Of a stretch of 64,000 bases of DNA, positions 26,443 through 34,941 are shown piece by piece. The stretch is taken from NCBI GenBank assembly GCA_051891855.1, contig JBJFFP010000058.1, positions 1 to 64,000 on the forward strand, given 5' to 3'. Below the pieces are notes generated by a model. That model was not told where the DNA came from, searched no databases, and saw nothing but the letters and a program-made list of their open reading frames with translations. The first letter of the stretch is position 1. Every line of letters begins with the position of its first letter. The stretch comes from SFDP01 sp051891855. Lineage in GTDB: Bacteria; Bacillota; Clostridia; Lachnospirales; Lachnospiraceae. The position numbers and the translations under genes were made by a program.

Positions 26443-26892
26443 ATGAAGGGGAATAGGCATCAGAAAATCATAGAGCTGGTGGAAAACCATGATATTGAGA
26501 CGCAGGAAGAGCTGGCAGACCGATTGAGGGAAGCCGGTTTTCAGGTAACCCAGGCTACCGTTTCCCGGGATATCAGGCAGTTGAAGCTTTCTAAGATTTC
26601 CCGACAGGACGGAGGGCAGAAATATGTGGTATTGAAGCAGGAAGACAGCCAATTAAGCGAAAAGTATATTCGTGTATTGAAGGATGGCTTCGTTTTTATG
26701 GATAAGGCCCAGAATATTTTAGTGATTAAAACCGTTTCCGGAATGGCTATGGCAGTTGCGGCAGCCATTGATGCCATGAAAATGGAGGAAGTGGTAGGCA
26801 GTATTGCGGGAGATGATACAATTATGGCGGCAGTTCGTACCAGTGAGGATACCGATGTCGTTATGGAAAAGATTAAAGAGGTTTTGGCATAG
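26443..26892 (+). CDS. argR: Arginine repressor ArgR/AhrC
   Basis: This 149-residue regulator has an N-terminal winged helix (RHQKIIELVENHDIETQEELADRL, then TQATVSRDIRQLKL) and a C-terminal hexamerisation and arginine-binding domain with GSIAGDDTIM. It senses arginine and regulates arginine synthesis or breakdown. No arginine genes are near, which is usual because argR is carried next to recN in Firmicutes. TAAGGAGG precedes the ATG. Confidence 0.96.
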   Translation: MKGNRHQKIIELVENHDIETQEELADRLREAGFQVTQATVSRDIRQLKLSKISRQDGGQKYVVLKQEDSQLSEKYIRVLKDGFVFMDKAQNILVIKTVSGMAMAVAAAIDAMKMEEVVGSIAGDDTIMAAVRTSEDTDVVMEKIKEVLA

Positions 26893-26927
26893 GTGGAACT
26901 TACCGGAGAGAAGAGTAAGGAGAACAT

Positions 26928-28613
26928 ATGTTAGTTAGTTTACACGTGAAAAATTTGGCCCTCATCGATGAACTGGAGGTTTTTTTCGGTAAAGGACTGA
27001 ATATCCTGACAGGAGAAACGGGAGCGGGAAAATCCATTATCATGGGTTCGATCAATCTTGCTCTGGGAGGGAAGGCTGATAAGAGCCTGATTCGTACAGG
27101 GGCGGATTTTGCTTTGGCCGAGCTGGTCTTTCAGACGGAAGACCGGGAGCAGCTCAGACTTCTTCAGAAAATGGATATTCCCATGGAAGAGGATGGAACC
27201 GTTATTGTCCTAAGAAGGCTTATGCCGGAGAGGAGTCTCTGCAAGGTCAATGGGGTGACCGTCAGTCAGAAACAGTTAAAGGAGCTGGCTTCCTTATTCA
27301 TCAATATCCATGGTCAGCATGAGAATCAGACCCTGTTAAATACCAAAAAATATTCTCAGATATTGGATGAATATGCAGGAGAAGAGGTGGACAGGCTTAA
27401 GGATAAGCTGGGAGAGCTTTATGCTTCTTATGTGGCAATGAAAAAGGAACTGTCAGCTTCCTGGCTGGATGAAAAAGAAAAGACCCGGGAGATTTCTCTG
27501 TCTTCCTTTGAGATAGAAGAAATTAAAGAGGCCGGACTTGTACCGGGAGAAGATGTACAGCTGGAAGAAGAATTTCGCAGGATGGTCAATGGAAAACGGA
27601 TTGTGGCCGGCGTGTCGGCTGCCTATGCCTGTACCGGCTATGGCTCTGCAGCGGCAGGAGACAGTATGGGCAGAGCGATTCGGGAATTGAAGGCAGTAAG
27701 CAGCTATGACGCAAAGCTGGAGGAGCTTACCGGACAGCTGGAAGAAATTGACAATTTATTGAATGATTTCAACCGCAGTATGGTAGACTATCAGAGGGAA
27801 CTGGAATTTGAACCTGAGGAATTTGACCGGATTGAAAGACGGCTGAATCTGTATAACCGGTTAAAGGACAAATACGGAAATACAGTGGAAGAAATTTTGG
27901 CTTATCAGAAAACCAAAGAAGAACAGCTGAGAAAGCTGGAGGATTATGATTCCTATCTGGAAGAGCTGAAAAAGAAGCTTGAAGAATACAGCTGCGGTAT
28001 GAAGGATTTGTGCCGGCAGCTGTCCCAGCTAAGGAAAAAAGCGGCAAAGGAGCTGGAAAAGAAGCTGAAAAAAGGACTGCAGGAGTTAAACTTCCTATCT
28101 GTGGAATTACAGCTCTCTGTTGAAGCAAGGACGGATAATCTGACGGCTGAGGGCTGGGATCATATTGATTTTCTGATTTCCTTAAATCCCGGAGAGCCCT
28201 TGCAGTCTATCAGTAAAGTGGCCAGTGGGGGAGAATTATCCAGAATTATGCTGGCACTGAAGGCGGTAATGGCAGATAAGGAACGGATCGGCACCCTGAT
28301 TTTTGATGAAATCGATGCCGGTATCAGCGGAAAAACAGCCTGGAAGGTTTCCCAGAAGATGGCTGTTTTGGGAAAGGCACATCAGCTGCTTTGTATTACC
28401 CATCTGCCGCAGATTGCGGCTATGGCAGATAGTCACTTTGTCATTGAAAAAAAGATGGAGGAAGGAAGAAGTGTCACCCAAATTTCCAGGATAGGGGAGG
28501 AAGAAATCTTATATGAGCTGGCAAGACTGCTGGGAGGAGACGATGTGACGGATGCGGTGCTGGCCAATGCAAAAGAATTGAAAGATTTGGCAGCAAAAAC
28601 AAAAACTTACTAA
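26928..28613 (+). CDS. recN: DNA repair protein RecN
   Basis: RecN is an SMC-like ATPase acting at double-strand breaks. The 561 residues have N-terminal Walker A GETGAGKSI, two coiled-coil segments around the middle, the ABC signature VASGGELSRIMLALK and Walker B LIFDEIDAGISG, then HQLLCITHLPQIAAMAD. GGAGAACAT precedes the ATG. A terminator at 28641-28674 ends the unit. Confidence 0.97.
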   Translation: MLVSLHVKNLALIDELEVFFGKGLNILTGETGAGKSIIMGSINLALGGKADKSLIRTGADFALAELVFQTEDREQLRLLQKMDIPMEEDGTVIVLRRLMPERSLCKVNGVTVSQKQLKELASLFINIHGQHENQTLLNTKKYSQILDEYAGEEVDRLKDKLGELYASYVAMKKELSASWLDEKEKTREISLSSFEIEEIKEAGLVPGEDVQLEEEFRRMVNGKRIVAGVSAAYACTGYGSAAAGDSMGRAIRELKAVSSYDAKLEELTGQLEEIDNLLNDFNRSMVDYQRELEFEPEEFDRIERRLNLYNRLKDKYGNTVEEILAYQKTKEEQLRKLEDYDSYLEELKKKLEEYSCGMKDLCRQLSQLRKKAAKELEKKLKKGLQELNFLSVELQLSVEARTDNLTAEGWDHIDFLISLNPGEPLQSISKVASGGELSRIMLALKAVMADKERIGTLIFDEIDAGISGKTAWKVSQKMAVLGKAHQLLCITHLPQIAAMADSHFVIEKKMEEGRSVTQISRIGEEEILYELARLLGGDDVTDAVLANAKELKDLAAKTKTY

Positions 28614-28640
28614 AGTAAATTAACAGATTTTCCATATACT

Positions 28641-28674
28641 AAGAAGGATGTCGGGTTGGCATCCTTCTTTCTTT
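28641..28674 (+). terminator. Intrinsic terminator after recN
   Basis: AAGAAGGATG (28641-28650) pairs perfectly with 28660-28669, extended by one G-U and one C-G pair around a 5-base loop, followed by a T-rich tract. It separates the recN unit from spoIVB, which should have its own sporulation promoter. Confidence 0.85.
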
Positions 28675-28725
28675 GTGTGCAAAGGATAAACACGGGGAAA
28701 TAAAAAAGAAGAAGTGGAGGTAAGG

Positions 28726-29988
28726 ATGAAAAGGGAAAAAACGGTAAAACGCGGAAGACTTTCTAGAAATTTATTTTACTTTGGTCTATTTTTCATATCC
28801 CTTGTGCTGTCAGTACTATGGCTATGGAAACTATGGAGTCGGGTTCCTTCGGATATTCGGGTACGGGCGGGTAAAGAGGAGGGAATTAACTTTTCCATTC
28901 CTGCTACGGCAACCATTTATCAGGAGGGAAGTGAACCACTACTTAACGTAAAGCTAAATCAGGAACTGACCTTTTATGGAGAAGTGGAAGGTAATTATAC
29001 CATGAAGGTTCAGCTCTTTGGCTTTATTCCTTTTAAAGAAGCCTCCCTATCGGTGATTCGGGATACCAGGCTGATCCCTGTGGGAACCCCTATCGGAATT
29101 TACGTTCATACCCGCGGAGTTTTGGTTGTTGATACGGGGGAATTTGAAGATGAAAAGGGAAAAGAGAGTGCTCCGGCAAAGGGGATATTAAAGGCAGGAG
29201 ACTATATTCGGACAATTAATGGTAACTCTTTGGAGGATAAAAAACAGCTGATGGAGACCATCTCCCGGTGTGAGGGAGAGGGACTTGAGCTGGAGATTGA
29301 AAGAAACCACAAGATAATTCCTGTGGAAGTTATTCCAAAGGCAGACCGGCAGGGAGAATATAAGCTGGGAATTTGGGTAAGGGATAATGCTCAGGGGATA
29401 GGAACGCTTACCTTCGTAAATGAAGAAGGATATTTCGGCGCTTTGGGACATGGAATCAATGATGTGGATACAGCCAGCCTGATGGAATTGGAAAAAGGGG
29501 GCTTATACAAAACTGAGATTATTTCCATTAACAAAGGAACACCGGGAAAGCCGGGGGAGTTTAGTGGGATAATTGCTTATTCCGATAAGAACCGGCTGGG
29601 AGAAATTCTTAAGAACAGCTATAGAGGAATTTATGGAATCGTTGAAACGCAGAATCTGGATTTAAAGCAGCAGGCTATGCCCATTGCCTTAAAGCAGGAA
29701 ATTAAAGAAGGTAGGGCTCAAATCCTTTGTACATTATCAGATACTCCCAGGTGGTATGATATTGAAATTGTCAGGATAAATGCAGAGAACAGTCAAATCA
29801 ACAGGGGAATGGAGCTTAAAGTGACGGATGAAGAATTATTGAAGGCTACAGGAGGCATTATCCAGGGAATGAGCGGAAGCCCCATCGTTCAGGACGGGAA
29901 GCTGGTGGGGGCCGTCACCCATGTGATGGTCAATGACCCAACCAGAGGCTATGGGATATTTATTGAGGAAATGCTGGGGAATAGTTAA
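28726..29988 (+). CDS. spoIVB: SpoIVB peptidase (S55 family)
   Basis: SpoIVB is secreted from the forespore and signals activation of pro-sigma-K in the mother cell. The 420 residues show an N-terminal membrane anchor (LFYFGLFFISLVLSVLWLW), a PDZ domain around 120-205 and a serine protease domain with ALGHGI (histidine) and MSGSPIVQDGKLVGAVTHV (serine). The ATG at 28726 follows GTGGAGGTAAGG. In most spore formers spo0A follows spoIVB; here a convergent cstA gene follows instead. Confidence 0.95.
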   Translation: MKREKTVKRGRLSRNLFYFGLFFISLVLSVLWLWKLWSRVPSDIRVRAGKEEGINFSIPATATIYQEGSEPLLNVKLNQELTFYGEVEGNYTMKVQLFGFIPFKEASLSVIRDTRLIPVGTPIGIYVHTRGVLVVDTGEFEDEKGKESAPAKGILKAGDYIRTINGNSLEDKKQLMETISRCEGEGLELEIERNHKIIPVEVIPKADRQGEYKLGIWVRDNAQGIGTLTFVNEEGYFGALGHGINDVDTASLMELEKGGLYKTEIISINKGTPGKPGEFSGIIAYSDKNRLGEILKNSYRGIYGIVETQNLDLKQQAMPIALKQEIKEGRAQILCTLSDTPRWYDIEIVRINAENSQINRGMELKVTDEELLKATGGIIQGMSGSPIVQDGKLVGAVTHVMVNDPTRGYGIFIEEMLGNS

Positions 29989-29994
29989 AGAAAA

Positions 29995-30029
29995 GCAGAC
30001 AATGCGAAGGGGATTTTCGCATTGTCTGC
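29995..30029. terminator. Bidirectional terminator between spoIVB and cstA
   Basis: A perfect 14-bp stem (29995-30008 with 30016-30029) has a 7-base loop. On the minus strand it is followed by TTTTCTTT, a good U-tract for cstA; on the plus strand the tract is weak. Confidence 0.85.
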
Positions 30030-30052
30030 CTATTTAGCTATTCATAATGAAG

Positions 30053-31495
30053 TTATGCTGCTTCGTAAGCTTCTTCCTGAGCGGGAGTAGCTGCGTTCTT
30101 GCCCTTGCCCAGTACACAGGTAAAGATGAAGGTACCAAGACAGGCAGCGGCAAAGAGGATTCCCACAGGATAAGCAATAGATGTAGAAAGTCTGAATCCT
30201 TCTTGAGCCATCAGGATATAGGTGCAGGATACTGCCGACATAAAGGTAGCCGGAAGTGCAGTCATCCAATAGAAGCGTTTTCTGCGGAACAGATATACGC
30301 TTGCAGCCCAAAGAGCAATCATGGCCAGAGTCTGGTTGGACCAGGAGAAGTATCTCCAGATAATCTGCACATCAATCTGAGTCAGGAAAGCACCTACAGC
30401 CAACAGAGGTACAGTCAGAATCAAACGATTCTTAAGAGGCCCCTGGTCAAAGTTAAACCAGTCACCTAAGGTTAATCTTGCACTACGGTATGCCGTATCG
30501 GCAGAAGAAATAGGGCAGGCAATAACACCGATCATGGCGATAACTGCACCTACAGGTCCTAACAGTTGGAAGCAGATTTCATAAACTACTGCAGACTGGC
30601 CGTTTCCAAGGGCTGTCAGAAGACCACCGGTACCGTTGTAGAAGGCTACACCTGCAGCAGCCCAGATTAAAGCGATAACACCCTCTGCCACCATAGCTCC
30701 GTAGAATACTCTGCGTCCGTCCTTTTCTCCGGTGATACATCTTGCCATCAAAGGAGACTGAGTGGCATGGAAACCGGAAATGGCTCCACAGGCAACGGAG
30801 ATGAACATGGTAGGCCAGATAGGAGTATTGGAGGGATGGAGATTGGATAAAGTAATCTCAGGAATGTGGTAACCCTTAATCAGGATAGCCCCTCCTACAC
30901 CAACAGCCATAACGATAAGGCAGATACCGAAAATAGGATATACTTTTCCGATAACCTTATCAATGGGAACGAAGGTTGCAATAAAGTAGTAGATGATAAC
31001 TACTGCCAGCCAGAACTTTGCATCCAGCACATTGGGGGTAAGCATGGCCAGAAGGTTAGCAGGCCCGGTAGAGAAGGTAACACCTACCAGAACCAGAAGC
31101 ACTACAGAGAAAACACGCATTACCTGACGCATTCCGTTTCCAAGGTAAATTCCGGTCAACTCGGAAACGCTGGCTCCCTTGTGACGCATGGACATCATTC
31201 CGATCATGTAATCATGAACGGCTCCTCCTAAGATGGTTCCCAGGGTAATCCAGAGGAATACGCTGGGACCCCAGCAGGCACCGGCAAGAGCACCAAAAAT
31301 GGGTCCCAGACCGGCAATATTCAGAAGCTGAATCAGAAAAACTCTGGGGGTACTCATAGGTACATAGTCTACACCGTCTGTCATGGATAGTGACGGGGGT
31401 TTTCTGTCATCCGAGCCGAATACCTTTTCAGCAAATTTTCCGTAGATGATAAAACCGACGATTAGAACAGCGAGACAAACAAAAAAACTAATCAT
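30053..31495 (-). CDS. cstA: CstA/BtsT-family transporter
   Basis: This 480-residue polytopic protein belongs to the carbon starvation CstA family; E. coli members carry pyruvate (BtsT) and peptides (CstA). Family features are the early SLSMTDGVDYVPM, the ISVACGAISGFHATQSPLMAR segment and ISSADTAYRSARL. The ATG at 31495 has AAAGGAGG 4 bases upstream; an in-frame ATG at 31546 precedes the ribosome-binding site and is unlikely. The neighbouring LytS/LytTR pair and three LytTR-type sites before the promoter mirror the BtsS/BtsR control of btsT, so pyruvate uptake is my best guess for its role. Confidence 0.92.
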   Translation of the reverse strand: MISFFVCLAVLIVGFIIYGKFAEKVFGSDDRKPPSLSMTDGVDYVPMSTPRVFLIQLLNIAGLGPIFGALAGACWGPSVFLWITLGTILGGAVHDYMIGMMSMRHKGASVSELTGIYLGNGMRQVMRVFSVVLLVLVGVTFSTGPANLLAMLTPNVLDAKFWLAVVIIYYFIATFVPIDKVIGKVYPIFGICLIVMAVGVGGAILIKGYHIPEITLSNLHPSNTPIWPTMFISVACGAISGFHATQSPLMARCITGEKDGRRVFYGAMVAEGVIALIWAAAGVAFYNGTGGLLTALGNGQSAVVYEICFQLLGPVGAVIAMIGVIACPISSADTAYRSARLTLGDWFNFDQGPLKNRLILTVPLLAVGAFLTQIDVQIIWRYFSWSNQTLAMIALWAASVYLFRRKRFYWMTALPATFMSAVSCTYILMAQEGFRLSTSIAYPVGILFAAACLGTFIFTCVLGKGKNAATPAQEEAYEAA

Positions 31496-31537
31496 TTTAC
31501 TACCTCCTTTGTATCTTATAATCTTTTGTATGGTATA

Positions 31538-31565
31538 ATTATACAAAACAGAAAAAAAAATTAAA
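31538..31565 (-). promoter_or_regulatory. Promoter of cstA with weak -35
   Basis: On the minus strand TTTAAT (31565-31560) and TATAAT (31543-31538) are 16 bases apart. The -10 is perfect and the -35 poor, as expected for an activator-dependent promoter; the nearest LytTR half-site ends 10 bases upstream of the -35. Confidence 0.6.
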
Positions 31566-31575
31566 GGATTTTTGT

Positions 31576-31626
31576 GTTAACTGCCCATAATAATGTATCA
31601 ACGGTAGTAAAATGAAAATTAACAGA
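31576..31626 (-). promoter_or_regulatory. Three LytTR-type half-sites at 21-bp period
   Basis: Read on the minus strand: TCTGTTAAT (31626-31618), ACCGTTGAT (31605-31597) and GCAGTTAAC (31584-31576). Compared with the LytTR consensus [TA][AC][CA]GTTN[AG][TG] they match at 8, 9 and 7 of 9 positions. Each is separated by exactly 12 bases, two helical turns start to start. They lie between the LytTR regulator gene and the cstA promoter and are probable binding sites of that regulator. Confidence 0.7.
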
Positions 31627-31638
31627 AAAAAATTGTCC

Positions 31639-32385
31639 CTACATGCCAATCAGCTGCCTGAGAAGCTTAAGCCTTTCCCGGCTTATGGGGAGAATATTCT
31701 GTTCAAAGCCCTGCATTTTTAAAGCCAGACTGTTGTTGGCCCAGGGAAACATTTCCGTAATATACTTCAGATTGACGAGAAAGCTTTTATGAATGCGTAA
31801 GAAGCCATGGGGGGAAAGGCGCTTTTCGTATTCTCCCAGAAGGAGATTTTCCGTATAATCCTGTTCAGTAGTATGAATGATACAGCTTCTGCCGGAGGTT
31901 TCGATGTAAACGATTTTTCCGATATCCAACAGAACGATGGTTTTATTCATATTGACCGGTAAACGGCCGGAAACGGTGGAGGAGGAAGGCGGGGAAACGG
32001 GGACAGACTGTTCACTGCCGGTAGTCTTTAGCTCCCGCTGACATTTTTCCAAAACCATCTGTACCCTTAAGGGATCAAAGGGCTTTAAAATATAGTTGTT
32101 TACCTCCAATTCAAAGGCCTTGACTGCATATTGAGAATAGGCAGTGGCAAAAACGATCTGGGCATGGGGAAGCAGCTTTTTGGCAGCAGAAGCCAGAGCG
32201 GTTCCCTCCATGTCATCCAAATTAATATCGATAAACAGCAGATCAAATTCTTTTCGACTGATTAAATCTATGGCGCTGCTTCCGCTGTCAGCCTCATCAA
32301 TCTGGCTGTCCGGCATAACGGCCAAAATCTGGTGGATCAGCTCTTTTCTTGCAGGGCGTTCATCATCAATTACAGCAATTTTCAT
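31639..32385 (-). CDS. LytTR-family response regulator
   Basis: The 248 residues consist of a receiver domain (about 1-120, DD at 7-8, phosphoacceptor D53 in LLFIDIN, KPF near 101) and a C-terminal LytTR DNA-binding domain (about 145-245, with IVYIETSGRSCIIHT and FLRIHKSFLVNLKYI). A Ser/Pro-rich linker joins them. AAAGGAG precedes the ATG, and the gene lies 12 bases downstream of the kinase gene. Its probable target is cstA, through the three sites at 31576-31626. Confidence 0.93.
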   Translation of the reverse strand: MKIAVIDDERPARKELIHQILAVMPDSQIDEADSGSSAIDLISRKEFDLLFIDINLDDMEGTALASAAKKLLPHAQIVFATAYSQYAVKAFELEVNNYILKPFDPLRVQMVLEKCQRELKTTGSEQSVPVSPPSSSTVSGRLPVNMNKTIVLLDIGKIVYIETSGRSCIIHTTEQDYTENLLLGEYEKRLSPHGFLRIHKSFLVNLKYITEMFPWANNSLALKMQGFEQNILPISRERLKLLRQLIGM

Positions 32386-32397
32386 AGAATCTCCTTT

Positions 32398-34113
32398 TTA
32401 TCTTTCCATAGCTGCAGAGGGGGAAAAGAGAAGAGTGTCGGTAGGGGTTAAGGGGATACCAAAGCTTACACAGGAGCCGGTAGAAGAAGTCTCAATCTGC
32501 AGACCGTTTTGCTCTCCATAAATGCTTTTCAGACGCCTGTGTACGTTAATCAGGCCAACCCCTTTTTCCTGCCCCGTCGTCAGACTGTCTATAACCTCAG
32601 CAGGAATACCGGGGCCGTGGTCACAGACAGAGATAACCGCCGTATCCCCCTGCTTTTGAGCAGTGATTTTCACATAACGATTTCCCTTTTTGTCTACACC
32701 ATAGCGGACCGCGTTTTCCACCAGGGGCTGAAGAATAAAGGAAGGAACCATGCAGTTTAATTCTTCATCTACGTTCAGTTCCACCATTAGGCGTTCTTCA
32801 AAACGGGCCTTCTCCAGCTTAAGGTAGCTGGTTACATGGTACAGCTCAGTAGGGAAGGTAAGCATATATTGTTCGTTCTCCAGGGTCTGTCGGTAATAGG
32901 ATGAAAGAGTAAGAATAAGCTCTCTGGCCTGGTCGGGATTCTCACGGCATATACAGGAGATGGTATTCAGTGCATTGTAGAGAAAATGGGGATTTACCTG
33001 GGACTGCAGGGCTTTAAACTCAGCCTTGCGCCGAAGCTTTTTCTGGTAATCCAGATTAGACAGCTCCAGCTGAGTGGAAAAAAGCTTGGCCAGCTCAGAA
33101 GCAAAAATCAGGCTGGACTGGGACATTTGCCAACGCTTTTTTACTACCATAATCAGACAGCCTACAGGCTGATCCATCTCAATCAAGGGAGCAGCAACGA
33201 TAACGTTGCTTTTAAGAATACGGTATAAGGGATCGGAATCCGGTGCATAGGAAAAGGTAGTGGGCTTTTTGTCATAAATAGAACTCAGAATGGAAGTTAA
33301 AATAAGCTGTTCCTTAAGAATGGCATACCGTTCTTCACCCATCAGAGCCAAAATTCCATTGGTATCGGCAATCGCCACGGCACCACAGGAGGCAGACTGG
33401 TAAATTATTCTGGCTGTTGCTTCCATGTCTGCGGTACTGTGCAGACCCTTACGCAGATGGGGCAGACTCTTTTCCGCAATTTCCAGTGCAATCCGCATTT
33501 TTTCTCCAAAAAGGCTCTCCTCTTCTTTGAAAATCCGATTGAAGACGCCGATAAAAATCACCATTCCCAGGGAATTCATGATTATCATGGGAAAGGCGAT
33601 CAGCTTTACCAGCTCCAGGGCTGCCGGAAAAGGACGGGCAATCATGAGAATAATCATCATCTGACCGGCCTCTGCCAAAGCCGTAATGAAGAATACACCG
33701 GTACCATTGATTTTTCCCGCTTTAAACCGCTTGGAGAAAGCTGCGCCGATGATACCCTCCACCAGAGTGGAGATGGAACAGCTTAAGGCGGTAAAGCCGC
33801 CGATATCAAAAAGATAGCGATGGAGTCCGCCAATCAGGGCAGTCCCCATACCTACATAGGGACCACCCAAAAGTCCGGCGGCAAGGACGCCGATTACCCG
33901 GGTATTTACGATGGCACCGGAGGCTCTTACTCCGGTGTAAGTAGAGCAGATGCTGATCAAACCGAAGATAAGGGATAAAGCAAGATAGCTTTTAACCGTA
34001 TGTCGATCCTCCAGCAGCATGGTTCTTACCATGGGCAGGGTAGTCAGCATAGTGGCAATGAGAACCAGAAGGCCAATATTTAAGAGAAGATTAAAAAACA
34101 TGGTGTCAGACAT
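32398..34113 (-). CDS. LytS-type sensor histidine kinase
   Basis: The 571-residue protein has about six N-terminal transmembrane helices of the 5TMR-LYT type (LLLNIGLLVLIATMLTTLPMV and following), a GAF-like region around 225-350 and a HisKA_7TM-like His kinase segment with H376 in SQVNPHFLYNALNTI. The C-terminal ATPase domain has LVENAVRYGVDKKG and GPGIPAEV. Membership in the LytS/BtsS/YpdA group suggests sensing of a small metabolite such as pyruvate, but the ligand is not readable. It is 12 bases upstream of its regulator gene. Confidence 0.92.
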   Translation of the reverse strand: MSDTMFFNLLLNIGLLVLIATMLTTLPMVRTMLLEDRHTVKSYLALSLIFGLISICSTYTGVRASGAIVNTRVIGVLAAGLLGGPYVGMGTALIGGLHRYLFDIGGFTALSCSISTLVEGIIGAAFSKRFKAGKINGTGVFFITALAEAGQMMIILMIARPFPAALELVKLIAFPMIIMNSLGMVIFIGVFNRIFKEEESLFGEKMRIALEIAEKSLPHLRKGLHSTADMEATARIIYQSASCGAVAIADTNGILALMGEERYAILKEQLILTSILSSIYDKKPTTFSYAPDSDPLYRILKSNVIVAAPLIEMDQPVGCLIMVVKKRWQMSQSSLIFASELAKLFSTQLELSNLDYQKKLRRKAEFKALQSQVNPHFLYNALNTISCICRENPDQARELILTLSSYYRQTLENEQYMLTFPTELYHVTSYLKLEKARFEERLMVELNVDEELNCMVPSFILQPLVENAVRYGVDKKGNRYVKITAQKQGDTAVISVCDHGPGIPAEVIDSLTTGQEKGVGLINVHRRLKSIYGEQNGLQIETSSTGSCVSFGIPLTPTDTLLFSPSAAMER

Positions 34114-34136
34114 GGCAGCTTCTCCCAGTGGCCCTT

Positions 34137-34355
34137 TCAGGCCTTCTCATCATCAATGGTCACCGGCTCCTTAGGCGTACCGTCACAATTCCGGCTCATC
34201 TGGCAGTAGTGAGGACAGCCGCCGCACAGCTTGCCTCCCACAGCGGCCCCTTTTTTGCGGGAATCATTTACCAGCCAGTAGGCCGCTCCTATAATGATGA
34301 CTACAAGCAGTAGGAGAAGCCAGTCGGTGGCGGTCATGTTGGCAATCAAATTCAT
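34137..34355 (-). CDS. Small Cys-rich membrane protein (FeoB-associated type)
   Basis: The 72-residue protein has one transmembrane helix (TDWLLLLLVVIIIGAAYWLV) followed by a short cytoplasmic tail with four cysteines in GKLCGGCPHYCQMSRNC. This layout is that of the FeoB-associated Cys-rich membrane proteins, usually found beside ferrous iron transporters, but no feo gene is near. The start at 34355 is set by GGAGG 5 bases upstream; an in-frame ATG at 34436 lies inside the promoter. It precedes the LytS gene by 23 bases, so it may be cotranscribed with the two-component system. Confidence 0.8.
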   Translation of the reverse strand: MNLIANMTATDWLLLLLVVIIIGAAYWLVNDSRKKGAAVGGKLCGGCPHYCQMSRNCDGTPKEPVTIDDEKA

Positions 34356-34407
34356 AGAAACCTCCATTTCTTCCAATGTCGAATATTGGCATATATTGAT
34401 GATAAAT

Positions 34408-34436
34408 ATGATATAGATAACCCATTCGGTTGTCAA
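34408..34436 (-). promoter_or_regulatory. Sigma-A promoter for the Cys-rich protein and lytS-lytTR genes
   Basis: On the minus strand a perfect TTGACA (34436-34431) and TATCAT (34413-34408) are 17 bases apart. Repeated GATAAA/ATGATA/AGATAA-like hexamers overlap the -10 and could be a metal-regulator site, but this is weak. Confidence 0.75.
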
Positions 34437-34461
34437 GATTGATTACTTTATTCCTGTTTTA

Positions 34462-34470
34462 TGGTATAAT
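34462..34470 (+). promoter_or_regulatory. Extended -10 promoter of the EamA-like gene
   Basis: TGGTATAAT gives a perfect -10 with TG extension, 57 bases before the ATG. It is divergent from the promoter at 34408-34436, with only about 26 bases between their elements. Confidence 0.55.
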
Positions 34471-34526
34471 GATTGAGCTGAGAGGATGAAGGAAAAAAAT
34501 ACGTCATAATTAAGGAGGATAAGGGA

Positions 34527-34940
34527 ATGTGGTTCATCTTTGCACTGTTATCGGCAGTATTTGCCGCTTTAACTTCAATTCTTGCCAAAATAGGTATTGA
34601 TGGGGTAAACTCTAATCTGGCTACGGCAATACGGACTGTGGTGGTGGTAGCCCTGGCCTGGGGGATGGTATTTTTAACCAATGCCCAGAGCGGAATCAGT
34701 GAAATCAGCAAAAGGAGCTGGCTGTTTCTGATTCTGTCCGGACTGGCCACGGGAGCCTCCTGGCTGTGCTACTACAGAGCTCTTCAGATAGGGGAGGCTT
34801 CCAAAGTGGTTCCGGTGGATAAGCTGAGCGTGGTAATCACCCTGGTTCTGGCCTTCGTTTTTCTGCATGAAACCTTTACGGGCAAATCCTTTATCGGCTG
34901 TATCCTGATTACGGCAGGAACTCTGATCATGGTGCTGTAG
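34527..34940 (+). CDS. Half-size EamA/DMT family transporter
   Basis: This 137-residue protein has about five hydrophobic helices and one EamA repeat, with the family pattern KSWLFLILSGLATGASWLCYYRALQ-like region (about 62-90) and VVPVDKLSVVITLVLAFVFLHE. Full-length drug/metabolite transporters have two such repeats, so this form presumably works as a dimer. Substrate is unknown. TTAAGGAGGATAAGGG precedes the ATG. The remains of a glycosyltransferase gene begin directly after its stop. Confidence 0.85.
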   Translation: MWFIFALLSAVFAALTSILAKIGIDGVNSNLATAIRTVVVVALAWGMVFLTNAQSGISEISKRSWLFLILSGLATGASWLCYYRALQIGEASKVVPVDKLSVVITLVLAFVFLHETFTGKSFIGCILITAGTLIMVL

Positions 34941-34941
34941 A

